From contig CALWKS010000004.1 of the NCBI GenBank assembly GCA_944381325.1, forward strand, positions 1-64,000: a DNA stretch of 64,000 nt, given 5' to 3'. This stretch comes from an uncultured Christensenellaceae bacterium (GTDB lineage Bacteria; Bacillota; Clostridia; Christensenellales; UBA3700). A program made the translations under genes and the position numbers. The notes under the pieces are model-generated. The model did no database searches. It saw only the letters and a program-made list of their open reading frames with translations, and had not been told where the DNA came from. The stretch's first letter is position 1, and every line of letters begins with the position of its first letter. Below, in pieces: positions 56,108 to 64,000 of the stretch.

Positions 56108-57612
56108 TGCAGGCTGACTATATATATCCACACTTCGAAGTGGAAAGAAACGAAAGGCGTTGCAACGCCTGCGGACTTTGCGTAAGAGAATGTTCTTACG
56201 AAGTCCATTACCGTTCTGAAGACGGAAAATTCATACTTTCAGACGACGCGAAGTGCGTGAACTGTCAGCGTTGCGTAGCGACCTGCCCGTCTCACGCAAT
56301 AAAAATCGTAAAGAGCAACTGCGATTTCAGAGAAAACGCAAACTGGAGCTCCGATTCTATAAAAGAGATAATGAAGCAGGCAGGAAGCGGCGGCGTACTT
56401 CTCTCCTCTATGGGCAACCCTCAGCCTTATCCCGTATACTGGGATAAACTGCTGATAAACGCTTCTCAGGTAACCAATCCGCCGATAGACCCCCTGAGAG
56501 AGCCTATGGAAACGCGCGTATTCCTAGGAAAGAAACCCTCTGAAATAAAGCGTAATCAACACGGGCAGCTGATTTGTGATTTGCCGCCCCGTCTAGTTCT
56601 TGAACTTCCCGTACTCTTTTCTGCGATGAGTTACGGCTCTATCAGCTACAACGCCCACGCCGCCCTTGCCGCCGCGGCAACAGAACTGGGCACATGCTAC
56701 AACACAGGCGAAGGCGGACTGCACGAGAACTTTTACCGCTACGGTGCAAATACCATCGTGCAGGTAGCGTCAGGCAGATTCGGAGTCCACAAAGACTATC
56801 TCGAAGCAGGCGCTGCGATAGAAATAAAAATGGGACAGGGCGCAAAACCGGGTATCGGCGGTCATCTGCCTGGCTCTAAAATAGTAGGAGACGTTTCGCG
56901 CACCAGAATGATTCCCGAAGGCTCTGATGCGATCTCCCCTGCTCCTCATCACGATATATATTCAATAGAAGATCTGAGACAGCTTGTCTTCTCTCTGAAA
57001 GAAGCCACAGAATACAAAAAGCCCGTAATCGTTAAAATTGCCGCAGTACACAATATTGCCGCAATCGCAAGCGGTATCGCAAGAAGCGGCGCAGACGTAA
57101 TCGCCATCGACGGTTTCAGAGGCGGAACAGGCGCTGCGCCCACAAGAATACGCGACAACGTGGGCATCCCCGTCGAGCTTGCGCTTGCCGCAGTGGATAC
57201 GAGACTGCGCGCAGAAGGCATACGCAACGACGTCTCCCTCGTCGTGGGCGGAAGCATACGCAACTCCACTGACGTAGTTAAGGCAATCGCGCTGGGTGCT
57301 GACGCGTGTTATATTGCGACAGCCGCGCTTATCGCTATGGGCTGTCATATGTGCCGAAACTGTCAGAGCGGCAAATGCAACTGGGGCATAGCGACGCAGA
57401 AACCCGAACTGGTAAAAAGACTTGACCCTGAAGAAGGATGCCGCCGTCTCGTCAATCTACTCACGGCATGGAAGCACGAAATCATGGAGATCATGGGCGG
57501 TATGGGCATCAACTCTATTGAAGCGCTGAGAGGCAACAGACTTATGCTGAGAGGTATAGGTCTTACAGAAAAAGAACTGTCAATCCTGGGCGTTTCTCAC
57601 GCAGGCGAATAA
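56107..57612 (+). CDS. Glutamate synthase, ferredoxin-FMN synthase subunit
   Basis: The 501-residue protein has an N-terminal two-cluster ferredoxin module, CNACGLCVREC (20-30) and CVNCQRCVATCP (50-61), fused to the FMN/2-oxoglutarate synthase barrel: LFSAMSYGSISYNAH, NTGEGGLHE, IKMGQGAKPGIGGHLPG and IDGFRGGTGAAPT. A C-terminal CHMCRNCQSGKCNWG holds a further iron-sulfur site. It reduces 2-oxoglutarate plus ammonia to glutamate. The built-in ferredoxin module and absence of a GltD gene suggest ferredoxin-type electrons rather than NADPH through GltD. Confidence 0.9.
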   Translation: MQADYIYPHFEVERNERRCNACGLCVRECSYEVHYRSEDGKFILSDDAKCVNCQRCVATCPSHAIKIVKSNCDFRENANWSSDSIKEIMKQAGSGGVLLSSMGNPQPYPVYWDKLLINASQVTNPPIDPLREPMETRVFLGKKPSEIKRNQHGQLICDLPPRLVLELPVLFSAMSYGSISYNAHAALAAAATELGTCYNTGEGGLHENFYRYGANTIVQVASGRFGVHKDYLEAGAAIEIKMGQGAKPGIGGHLPGSKIVGDVSRTRMIPEGSDAISPAPHHDIYSIEDLRQLVFSLKEATEYKKPVIVKIAAVHNIAAIASGIARSGADVIAIDGFRGGTGAAPTRIRDNVGIPVELALAAVDTRLRAEGIRNDVSLVVGGSIRNSTDVVKAIALGADACYIATAALIAMGCHMCRNCQSGKCNWGIATQKPELVKRLDPEEGCRRLVNLLTAWKHEIMEIMGGMGINSIEALRGNRLMLRGIGLTEKELSILGVSHAGE

Positions 57613-57650
57613 CCCTGTTTTTATGGTCAAATTCAAGGAGGTATGATATA

Positions 57651-58373
57651 ATGATAATATTAAACGCGCGCAGTACAGACAACGCTCAGCTCAACGAAAG
57701 CGTACGTGCGGCTAAAGGCGACTGCGAAATCGTAGGATGCATAGGCGAAAGATTTATAGGCGCGGGGCTGTCCGATAAAACAATAAACATCAAAGGCATC
57801 CCGGGCAATGCACTGGGCGCATATCTCAACGGGGCAAAGATACGTGTCGACGGCAATGCGCAGGATGCCGTAGGCGATACCATGAACGAAGGCGAAATCA
57901 TCGTCAACGGCAATGCCGGAGACGCGGCAGGATACGCTATGCGCGGCGGCAAAATCTATATCAAAGGCAATGCGGGATACCGTGCAGGTATACATATGAA
58001 AGAATACCGCGGCAAGTCTCCCGTCATAATCATAGGCGGCAGGTGCGGAAGCTTTCTGGGAGAATACCAGGCGGGAGGTCTTATCGTTGTGCTCGGTCTT
58101 CATAAGGACGGCAAACGCATTGTGGGCAACTTCCCTTGTGCAGGTATGCACGGCGGCAAAGTACTTATCAGAGGAAATGCCGAAGATATTATTTTCCCCG
58201 ACAAAGTCTCAGCCAAGAGAGCGACAGAAGAAGATATGTCTGCCGCAAAAGGATATATAAAGGAATTCTGCTCCGTTTTCTCAATTGACGAAAACGAAGT
58301 GCTTTCCTCTCCTTTCACTATCGTTACCCCCGACAGCGCAAACCCCTACAAACGTATGTATGTAGAAAACTGA
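57651..58373 (+). CDS. Glutamate synthase, GXGXG (structural alpha) subunit
   Basis: The 240-residue protein is a right-handed beta-helix of the GltB C-terminal (GXGXG) type: repeated turns such as GNALGAYLNGAKIRVDGNAQDAVGD, then NAGDAAGYAMRGGKIYIKG, then CGSFLGEYQAGGLIVVLG and FPCAGMHGGKVLIRG. In fused GltB this domain supports the ammonia channel between glutaminase and FMN sites. SD AAGGAGG lies nine bases upstream. It completes a three-gene split glutamate synthase. Confidence 0.88.
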   Translation: MIILNARSTDNAQLNESVRAAKGDCEIVGCIGERFIGAGLSDKTINIKGIPGNALGAYLNGAKIRVDGNAQDAVGDTMNEGEIIVNGNAGDAAGYAMRGGKIYIKGNAGYRAGIHMKEYRGKSPVIIIGGRCGSFLGEYQAGGLIVVLGLHKDGKRIVGNFPCAGMHGGKVLIRGNAEDIIFPDKVSAKRATEEDMSAAKGYIKEFCSVFSIDENEVLSSPFTIVTPDSANPYKRMYVEN

Positions 58374-58387
58374 TAAAAGGTGATATT

Positions 58388-59602
58388 ATGAATTATACGT
58401 CAAGCGAAGTTCTTCAGTACGTCAGAGAGGAAGACGTGAAGTTTATACGTCTTGCTTTCTGCGACGTGTTCGGCAATCAGAAAAACATATCGGTTATGCC
58501 TTCAGAGCTGGAAAGAGTTTTCAAGCACGGCATAGCGATAGACGCATCCGCGATCGCGGGCTTCGGAGACGTCGCACACAGCGACCTCTTTCTGCATCCC
58601 GACCCGTCTACTCTGACTGTCCTGCCCTGGAGGCCTGAACACGGCAAAGTCGTCAGAATGTTCTGCTCGGTGCTTTGTCCAGACGGCTCTCCTTTTGTAA
58701 GCGATACGCGCGGAATCCTCATCAAAGCGATAGAAAAGGCAAAGAGCAAAGGCTACTCTTTCAACTTCGGCGCTGAAATGGAATTCTACCTTTTCAGACT
58801 TGACGAACAAGGCTACCCCACTAAAATCCCTTACGACAACGCGGGATACATGGACGTTGCGCCTCTTGACAGAGGAGAAAACGTACGCAGAGAGATCTGC
58901 CTTACTCTTGAACAGATGGGCATAATGCCAGAAGGCTCTCACCACGAAGAAGGTCCGGGACAGAACGAAATAGACTTCCGCTACTCAGACGCTCTTACCG
59001 CGGCAGACAATGCGGTTACCTTCCGCTCTGTCGTACAGACGATCGCGGCAAGAAACGGACTTTTTGCAGACTTTTCTGCAAAGCCGCTTGCAGACGCGCC
59101 CGGCAACGGTCTGCATATAAATATGTCTGTTGACGGAGGAAGACACGAAGAACTTATTCCTCACGTGATCGCAGGCGTACTCGATAAGATCTGCGATATC
59201 ACTCTTTTCCTCAACCCGACTGAACAGTCTTACGCTCGTCTTGGCAACAACAAAGCGCCGCGTTATGTGTCCTGGTCAGGTGAAAACCGTTCTCAGCTTA
59301 TAAGAATTCCTGCCGCTGTGGGTGAATACAGACGTGCAGAACTGCGTTCACCTGACTCAGCCGCAAATCCTTACCTTGCATTCGCGCTTATGATCTACGC
59401 AGGGCTGTACGGCATAGAAGCAAAGCTTCCTCTGCCTGCGCCCGCGAACATAAATCTGTACACTGCAGACAAAGCTACTCTCTCAAAATTCAGGACTTTG
59501 CCTGGAAACCTTTCTGACGCAGTGAAAGCCGCAGGATCAAGCGCATTCGTAGCAGAAAGTCTGCCTGAAGAAGTCATCGCGGCATACTGCAATCGCCGAT
59601 AA
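58388..59602 (+). CDS. glnA: Type I glutamine synthetase, C-terminally short
   Basis: The 404-residue protein has GSI landmarks: FNFGAEMEFYLF, HHEEGPGQNEIDFRYSDALTAADN, PGNGLHINMS (the His of the ATP/glutamate site), YARLGNNKAPRYVSWSGENRS and RRAELRSPDSAANPYL. It stops after LPEEVIAAYCNRR, about 30-40 residues before the usual GSI end, so the terminal helix (WDEYRxxVxxWE in relatives) is missing; that helix normally locks the two rings together. SD AGGTGAT. It lies between the glutamate synthase genes and the ANTAR gene. The window thus has two glutamine synthetases on divergent operons; this one may be specialised or partly regulatory. Confidence 0.9.
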   Translation: MNYTSSEVLQYVREEDVKFIRLAFCDVFGNQKNISVMPSELERVFKHGIAIDASAIAGFGDVAHSDLFLHPDPSTLTVLPWRPEHGKVVRMFCSVLCPDGSPFVSDTRGILIKAIEKAKSKGYSFNFGAEMEFYLFRLDEQGYPTKIPYDNAGYMDVAPLDRGENVRREICLTLEQMGIMPEGSHHEEGPGQNEIDFRYSDALTAADNAVTFRSVVQTIAARNGLFADFSAKPLADAPGNGLHINMSVDGGRHEELIPHVIAGVLDKICDITLFLNPTEQSYARLGNNKAPRYVSWSGENRSQLIRIPAAVGEYRRAELRSPDSAANPYLAFALMIYAGLYGIEAKLPLPAPANINLYTADKATLSKFRTLPGNLSDAVKAAGSSAFVAESLPEEVIAAYCNRR

Positions 59603-59644
59603 AACGCAGACATTTCAACAAAACACAAAACAGCGGAGGAAAAT

Positions 59645-60229
59645 ATGGACTTTAAGGAGCGTGTTTACAGCGTGCTTATAGTTTCAGATACAGAGAAGTT
59701 CAGAACTTCTCTGACGTCTTTGCTCCCTGAAAGAACGTTCTCTCCGGTAATTAACGTACCAGACACCTCGACTGCAAAGCGCGCCATGCTTGAGCGCGAA
59801 TACGACGTTGTGCTGATAAACGGAACTCACTCGGACGACCGCGCTGTAAAACTGGCTATCGACGTCTGCACTGAAAAAGGTTCTGTAGCGCTTCTATTCG
59901 TGAGAAGAGAACTATATGCTGAAATATACGCCAAAGTTAGCGACTTCGGTGTTCTTACACTCCCCCTTCCCTCCTCTCCGCAGATGGTAACGCAGGCGCT
60001 TGACTGGGTGCGTGCCACAAGAGAAAGACTGCGCAGGTATGAAAAGACCGCACAAACCGTTGAGCAGAAAATGGAAGAAATCCGCGCCGTGAACCGCGCA
60101 AAATGGCTGCTCATAGACGTCTTAAAGATGACTGAAGCGGACGCTCACAGATACATAGAAAAGCAGGCCATGGACAGGTGCGTATCAAAACTCGAGGTTG
60201 CGAAAGGAATAATCAATACTTACAAATAG
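59645..60229 (+). CDS. ANTAR-domain antiterminator with a degenerate receiver domain
   Basis: The 194-residue protein has a receiver-like fold (about 8-115: VYSVLIVSD, YDVVLINGTH, FGVLTLPLP) followed by a coiled coil and a C-terminal ANTAR domain (about 136-190: IRAVNRAKWLLIDVLKMTEADAHRYIEKQAMD). In the receiver the phospho-acceptor Asp appears replaced (LING instead of LLDI) and the conserved Lys before Pro is Leu, so it is probably not phosphorylated and may sense a ligand or partner. ANTAR domains bind RNA hairpins with hexaloops and prevent terminator formation. SD is GGAGG. It ends the glutamate synthase-glnA operon; both divergent leaders carry attenuators, making it the natural candidate regulator. 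Confidence 0.88.
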   Translation: MDFKERVYSVLIVSDTEKFRTSLTSLLPERTFSPVINVPDTSTAKRAMLEREYDVVLINGTHSDDRAVKLAIDVCTEKGSVALLFVRRELYAEIYAKVSDFGVLTLPLPSSPQMVTQALDWVRATRERLRRYEKTAQTVEQKMEEIRAVNRAKWLLIDVLKMTEADAHRYIEKQAMDRCVSKLEVAKGIINTYK

Positions 60230-60251
60230 TCTTTATCCATTTAAAATAAAC

Positions 60252-60281
60252 AAGACCCGACGCATCTGCCGGGTCTTTTTT
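60252..60281 (+). terminator. Intrinsic terminator of the glutamate synthase operon
   Basis: AAGACCCG (60252-60259) pairs with CGGGTCTT (60270-60277) over a 10-base loop, followed by a T-run. Confidence 0.85.
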
Positions 60282-60389
60282 GTTTGCATTCAAAGACTCA
60301 ATGCTTACTCCGACAAATTGTCTCTCTTCTTTGCTCTTTTATAAGATATCCCGATGAAGCATAAGTCATATTAAACAAGCCTCTTTTGT

Positions 60390-60418
60390 TTGCACGCACG
60401 CGCCCAAGGTGCTATTAT
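60390..60418 (+). promoter_or_regulatory. Probable promoter of azlCD
   Basis: TTGCAC (60390-60395), 17 bases and TATTAT (60413-60418) precede azlC. The short leader has no obvious hairpin. Confidence 0.5.
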
Positions 60419-60452
60419 ATTGTTTGCCGCAAATTGCGGATGAGAGGTAAAA

Positions 60453-61313
60453 ATGCGCTTTAAGTACGGCTGCCGTGACGGCGTGCCGATAATGCTGGGA
60501 TATCTGACCGTTTCGTTCACCTTCGGCGTAAGCTGCGTGGCTAAATGCTTCACATGGTGGATGCCCCTTTTGTGCTCATTTACTAATTTTACGGGCACGG
60601 GACAGTTCGCGGGAATGGATATAATTGCGGCGGCAGGCAGTGTGGCAGAACTTGTTGCGACAATGCTTGTAATAAACGCGAGATACGCACTTATGGGCAT
60701 TTCTCTTTCTCAGAAACTCGAAGGCAAAACAACCCTGTGGCAAAGACTTCTGATCGCGTTCGGTTTAACAGACGAAAACTATGCAGTATCAATGAGACAG
60801 CCGCGCGAGGTATCCTTTGAATACTTTATGGGCGTATCGGTCGTGTCTTTTTCAGGCTGGGTAGGCGGCACTCTGCTTGGAGCGCTTGCAGGCAATATAC
60901 TTCCTGAAAGTCTTCTCAGCGCATTCGGGATCGCGCTTTACGCTATGTTTATAGCAATAGTTATTCCTCCCTGCCGCACATCAAAAGCCATCTCTACGGT
61001 AGTGCTTACGGCAGTTGCACTCAGCTGTCTTTTCTACTATGTACCGGGACTTAACAAAATCTCTTCAGGCTGGTCGATAATTATATGCGGAATCGCTTCT
61101 TCACTCATAGGAGCAATCTTCTTCCCGATCAGACCTGAAGAAAATAACGATAAAGACAAGCCTGTTGACGGAGTCGTCTTCGGCAATTCTTCAAATGAAA
61201 ACTCCGATAAAAACAAAGGCGTAATTATTACTGAAACAGTCGAAAAACGCAATACTTGTGAGCAAAACGATAACGGAGCTTTACTCAACGACGACAAGGG
61301 AGGCGCAAGATGA
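60453..61313 (+). CDS. azlC: AzlC-family branched-chain amino acid exporter subunit
   Basis: The 286-residue protein starts at 60453 (SD GAGAGG). Residues 1-230 match AzlC: FKYGCRDGVPIMLGYLTVSFTFG, ARYALMGISLSQKLEG, AFGLTDENYAVS, and several membrane segments. With AzlD it exports branched-chain amino acids and analogues. The last 55 residues are hydrophilic and charged (Asn, Asp, Lys rich, one Cys), longer than the usual AzlC end. The stop overlaps azlD by four bases. No leucine-responsive or Lrp gene is adjacent. Confidence 0.88.
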   Translation: MRFKYGCRDGVPIMLGYLTVSFTFGVSCVAKCFTWWMPLLCSFTNFTGTGQFAGMDIIAAAGSVAELVATMLVINARYALMGISLSQKLEGKTTLWQRLLIAFGLTDENYAVSMRQPREVSFEYFMGVSVVSFSGWVGGTLLGALAGNILPESLLSAFGIALYAMFIAIVIPPCRTSKAISTVVLTAVALSCLFYYVPGLNKISSGWSIIICGIASSLIGAIFFPIRPEENNDKDKPVDGVVFGNSSNENSDKNKGVIITETVEKRNTCEQNDNGALLNDDKGGAR

Positions 61314-61627
61314 ACGTCTGGGAAGTCGTCTGGAAAATTGCGCTTATGGCAGGCATAACTTACCTTTGTCGCGCGCTCACGCTTGTACTTGTGCGCAAGA
61401 AGATCACCAACGTCAGGGTATTGTCTTTTTTTGAATATCTGCCGTACGGTGTATTGAGCGCGATGGTATTCCCTGCCGTTCTCTATTCTTCTGCAAGCAT
61501 AATTTCAGCCGTCGTGGGCACTGTTGTCGCCGTGATATTGTCCTTCTTTAAAAGAGGTCTGCTCACCGTGGCGCTTTCTGCAACCGCGGCGGTGTTCCTG
61601 ACAGAACTGCTGATGTCGCTGGTTTAA
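61310..61627 (+). CDS. azlD: AzlD-family branched-chain amino acid exporter subunit
   Basis: The 105-residue membrane protein has about four hydrophobic segments (ALMAGITYLCRALTLVL, FEYLPYGVLSAMVFPAVLY, IISAVVGTVVAVILSF, TVALSATAAVFLTELL). The FEYLPYGVLSAMVFPAVLY segment matches the AzlD family. It is the small partner of AzlC, and the four-base overlap supports joint synthesis. It is followed by a terminator. Confidence 0.88.
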   Translation: MNVWEVVWKIALMAGITYLCRALTLVLVRKKITNVRVLSFFEYLPYGVLSAMVFPAVLYSSASIISAVVGTVVAVILSFFKRGLLTVALSATAAVFLTELLMSLV

Positions 61628-61680
61628 ACATCATCGTGAAAATATCAAATTTACAGATTAAATTCTTCTCTGAAAAAATA

Positions 61681-61710
61681 AAAAATACGGATCTTACGAC
61701 CCGTATTTTT
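61681..61710. terminator. Bidirectional intrinsic terminator between azlD and the YegP gene
   Basis: AAAAATACGG (61681-61690) pairs perfectly with CCGTATTTTT (61701-61710) over a 10-base loop; A/T runs lie on both sides. Confidence 0.85.
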
Positions 61711-61730
61711 TATAAGAATTATCGCAGTTA

Positions 61731-62138
61731 TTATTTATAATCTTCTTCAGAAACCATATCTGCCGTGGGCGCCCATTTTGCAACGCTGGATATACCCGCC
61801 TTGCAGGTTGCCTTGCTTGCATAGCCTTCTTCAGATATGCAAAGAAGGTTGCCGTTGTTAGCCTTAAGGCGATAACGGAATTTGCCCTGTTTGTCAATAT
61901 AAATTTCGTATTTAGGATTTGTGAGCGTTTCGTAGCCGCGTGCAAGCGTCTGATCTTCAATCTTATCGATTGTGCAGAACTTGCGCACAGAATCTATACC
62001 CAGCTTGCAACTCTTAAGATCGTTGTATGCGCCTTCGCAGACGGCGATCGTCTCTTTGTTGGGAGCTTTGAGTCTGAAGTTGAAATTGCCCTTCGGCGTC
62101 TTCGAGTAAACGAAAGTACCTTTAAGTTCGTATGCCAT
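61731..62138 (-). CDS. YegP/DUF1508-family protein, two repeats
   Basis: The 135-residue protein has two copies of the DUF1508 repeat: KGNFNFRLKAPNKETIAVCEGAYND with KLGIDSVRK, and QGKFRYRLKANNGNLLCISEEGYAS with KAGISSVAK. The KxGIxSV pattern and the FRLKA strand are diagnostic. The function of the family is not established; members are small cytoplasmic proteins. SD AAGGAG precedes the start. A perfect consensus promoter lies about 100 bases upstream, so it may be abundantly made. Confidence 0.85.
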   Translation of the reverse strand: MAYELKGTFVYSKTPKGNFNFRLKAPNKETIAVCEGAYNDLKSCKLGIDSVRKFCTIDKIEDQTLARGYETLTNPKYEIYIDKQGKFRYRLKANNGNLLCISEEGYASKATCKAGISSVAKWAPTADMVSEEDYK

Positions 62139-62229
62139 AAAAATCTTCTCCTTTATATTGCCGACCTCAGTCGGAACACTTTCAAACGAATATTATGCAC
62201 CGTACCAAACCTTTCCACAATCCTTATTT

Positions 62230-62258
62230 ATTATAACTTTTATTGCGTTTAATGTCAA
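62230..62258 (-). promoter_or_regulatory. Consensus promoter of the YegP-family gene
   Basis: On the minus strand TTGACA (62258-62253), 17 bases and TATAAT (62235-62230) form a perfect promoter, giving a leader of about 85-90 bases before the ATG at 62138. Confidence 0.8.
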
Positions 62259-62487
62259 CCTCGGTTTTCATACGATACGGTTATCCTATGCGATTTTGCG
62301 CAAATTTTACAAGACTCTTTGAATCAGATGTGTATCATATAAACCCTAAGGCAATTGATTGATCAAAACGACATTGTCCTTTTATAAAGCAACCGAGCGA
62401 ACACTTCTGTCCGCCCGATTATGAGAAAGAAAGTAATGAGACCCGTTTATAGGGTATTCGGTGTTTAACCGTCTGAAATTCTTTTTG

Positions 62488-62521
62488 TACGGAGCGCACT
62501 GATCGTGCGCTCCGTATTTTT
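62488..62521 (+). terminator. Strong hairpin terminator facing plus, with no plus-strand gene before it
   Basis: TACGGAGCGCAC (62488-62499) pairs with GTGCGCTCCGTA (62505-62516) over a 5-base loop, followed by T5 on the plus strand. On the minus strand, where the surface protein gene ends at 62532, no T-run follows. It may still act on both. The gene-free stretch 62139-62531 otherwise holds the YegP promoter and nothing else I can identify. Confidence 0.65.
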
Positions 62522-62531
62522 ACTTAAGGTA

Positions 62532-64000
62532 TTAAACCGTTTCTTCTGTACCGGGTTCTTCAGGCTCAGTAGCCGCCTGAACGGTTACGTCTGTTTTTGC
62601 TCCTGCAACGAGAACGTTGTTGTAGTTGCTCGCATAAACGTTGTATTCTACGTTGATAGCAGCTTCGGCAGCAGCAATTTTTTCTACGATTCCGGCATCA
62701 GTTACGATAAGGCACAATTGCTTTCCGTAGCTGGTTCCGTCTTCACTGAAGTTGAACGATGCATAACCGTAAGTAGCCTTTTCAGCGTCGTATGAAGCAA
62801 ACTTGTACTGTCCGCTTGCAAGAGTGATGACCTCTTCTCCGATGGTGAGTTTGATTTCGTGGGTAAAGCTGATGCCCTTTACCGCTTTGTCAGCGGGGCA
62901 TACGGGAGTGATATCAAACACATAACCTACATAACTGCTCTGTTCGCTCTTTACTGTGGTATCTCCGATAGTCAAAGAATATGCCTCTGTCTTGTCAGTA
63001 AATTCGGTAGAAGTTACCACCTCGTTGTTATAGTCGGGAGCAATAATGCTGACCTTACCAATAACGTTGAGAGAGCTTGCCGCAACGTATTCGGGATTGG
63101 TTATCTTGATATAGAATTCATAGTTCACAGGCAGGAAGTAATCCAGGAACAGGTTGTCGAGTTTTACTTCTTCGCCGTTTACCATCGTGTACAGATAGAA
63201 GTCCTCTGCAGCGAGTTTTGTAAGTACGCCTTCTTTGTTGTTGAGTTCGATTTCAACGTTTGCGTTGATGCCGCTGCCATACTGATCTTTGCGGCTTACA
63301 ACGACCTTGAAAGTGTCTGCACTCGTAGCAGTGATTTCTGCATTGTATCCGGGCAGAACTTTCTTTTCTGTTACGTTGAACACGTATTCTTTAACAACAT
63401 TTGACTTATAAGGTACGGATACCGTATAAGTACCGGGCTTGTCAAACGAGAGATTTACCCCCTTGAAGGTAGGTCCGAGGAAACCGTCTGTGTAATAACC
63501 TTCAACGGTCATGCCCTCAACGTCGATTGCCAGCATATCAGCTTCATTTGCAGAAACACTCAATTCTTTCTGTGTGCTGCTTTCGTCAAGGAGATTGTAT
63601 TTTACTTTGACAGAGTTGGATACGAGATATTTGTCTCCGGTAGCGATATCTACAACGGTGGGCTCTTCTGCAACCAGCTGATCTGCCATGTTGATATGCT
63701 TGGTGAAAGTCTGTCCGTATGCACTGTAAACAAGGTCGAAATCGCCGAGCATTCTTACCTGAGCCTTATATCTGGTGCTGTAGTTGTAGAAGATGTTTTC
63801 AAATCCTGCCGGATCTACTTTCATCTCTTTTACAGTATCGTCAGAGAAGGTAATCTTTGCGATGAACTGAGGATTGAGCTTGTCGTCATACTTATACTCT
63901 TTTTCCTCGTCGATAGGATTGTTGTCAACCATCTCACCCTTTCCGTCGTCGACCTGAGCGGGCTGATAGAATTCAATGCTCTTTACTGAAGAAATGGTAA
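62532..64000 (-). CDS. C-terminal part of a large exported, Ig-like repeat protein (5' end outside the window)
   Basis: The frame is open from the window edge to the stop at 62532, 489 codons; the ATG at 63932 has no ribosome site and is internal. The sequence is beta-rich with repeated Ig-like strands: FKGVNLSFDKPGTYTVSVPYKS followed by YVFNVTEKK, then NVEIELNNKEG, and VKSIEFYQPAQVDDG at the edge. These resemble bacterial Ig-like domains of surface proteins (such as Big_3/Big_4 types). It has one Cys pair and ends in an acidic Glu/Pro/Thr tail without LPxTG. The signal peptide and anchor, if any, lie outside the window. The function is unknown; an adhesin or cell-wall protein is likely. Confidence 0.65.
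   Translation of the reverse strand, partial: TISSVKSIEFYQPAQVDDGKGEMVDNNPIDEEKEYKYDDKLNPQFIAKITFSDDTVKEMKVDPAGFENIFYNYSTRYKAQVRMLGDFDLVYSAYGQTFTKHINMADQLVAEEPTVVDIATGDKYLVSNSVKVKYNLLDESSTQKELSVSANEADMLAIDVEGMTVEGYYTDGFLGPTFKGVNLSFDKPGTYTVSVPYKSNVVKEYVFNVTEKKVLPGYNAEITATSADTFKVVVSRKDQYGSGINANVEIELNNKEGVLTKLAAEDFYLYTMVNGEEVKLDNLFLDYFLPVNYEFYIKITNPEYVAASSLNVIGKVSIIAPDYNNEVVTSTEFTDKTEAYSLTIGDTTVKSEQSSYVGYVFDITPVCPADKAVKGISFTHEIKLTIGEEVITLASGQYKFASYDAEKATYGYASFNFSEDGTSYGKQLCLIVTDAGIVEKIAAAEAAINVEYNVYASNYNNVLVAGAKTDVTVQAATEPEEPGTEETV

Overview
The window looks like the chromosome of an anaerobic, Gram-positive (Firmicutes/Clostridia-type) gut bacterium, possibly a Christensenellales/Borkfalkia-like lineage. 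The support is moderate G+C, strong AGGAGG ribosome sites, consensus TTGACA-17-TATAAT promoters, diaminopimelate synthesis by DapL, ferredoxin-type split glutamate synthase, type III glutamine synthetase, very large Cys-rich lipoproteins, and several host-glycan glycosidases. The taxonomic guess is inference.

Left part (1-14.7 kb), glycan use and debris. The window opens on the last 16 bases of a tRNA (probably Ser). Two decayed glycosidase fragments follow, then a GH95-like hydrolase divergent from a GPH-type sugar symporter that carries two frameshifts and a long hydrophilic tail. Next is a minus-strand operon of a Gfo/Idh/MocA oxidoreductase, a PnuC-like transporter and a GH29 alpha-L-fucosidase. 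All three promoters carry a GAAACG-type LacI-family operator. From 9.1 to 11.2 kb lie mobile-element debris (a PcfK/AcrIIA9-like gene with a lost start and an in-frame stop), a small secreted peptide and a small membrane protein. A PPP-type phosphatase and a GH31 glycosidase with a 14-bp palindromic operator come next.

15.0-18.6 kb is a plus-strand operon: a siroheme sulfite/nitrite reductase-like protein, then an iron-complex/cobalamin-type ABC importer (binding lipoprotein, permease, ATPase). The permease has a frameshift near its end.

18.7-39.0 kb is the most unusual block. It is one minus-strand transcription unit read from a consensus promoter whose spacer is a perfect 20-bp dyad. It encodes a 2,224-residue lipoprotein, a 449-residue lipoprotein, a MacB/LolD-type ATPase, an FtsX-type permease and a 3,090-residue lipoprotein. 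Both giants are built from dozens of roughly 40-residue units with the pattern Cys, CxxC, GH.

At 39.2 kb is a PcrA/UvrD helicase. From 41.6 to 60.2 kb two divergent operons form a glutamine island. The minus-strand operon runs glnN-asnB-guaA-pyrG-carA-carB-dapF-dapL: a glutamine synthetase followed by the main glutamine-spending amidotransferases. The plus-strand operon runs split glutamate synthase (three genes)-glnA-ANTAR antiterminator. Both start with a near-identical 5' leader (AAACGGGCAAWGGCG) folded into a long intrinsic terminator, so both look controlled by transcription attenuation, plausibly through the ANTAR protein encoded at the end of the plus operon.

The right end carries azlCD (branched-chain amino acid export), a YegP/DUF1508 protein, and a surface protein that runs off the window. 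Three single-base indels at short homopolymers (two in the symporter, one in the permease) may be real decay or assembly errors.
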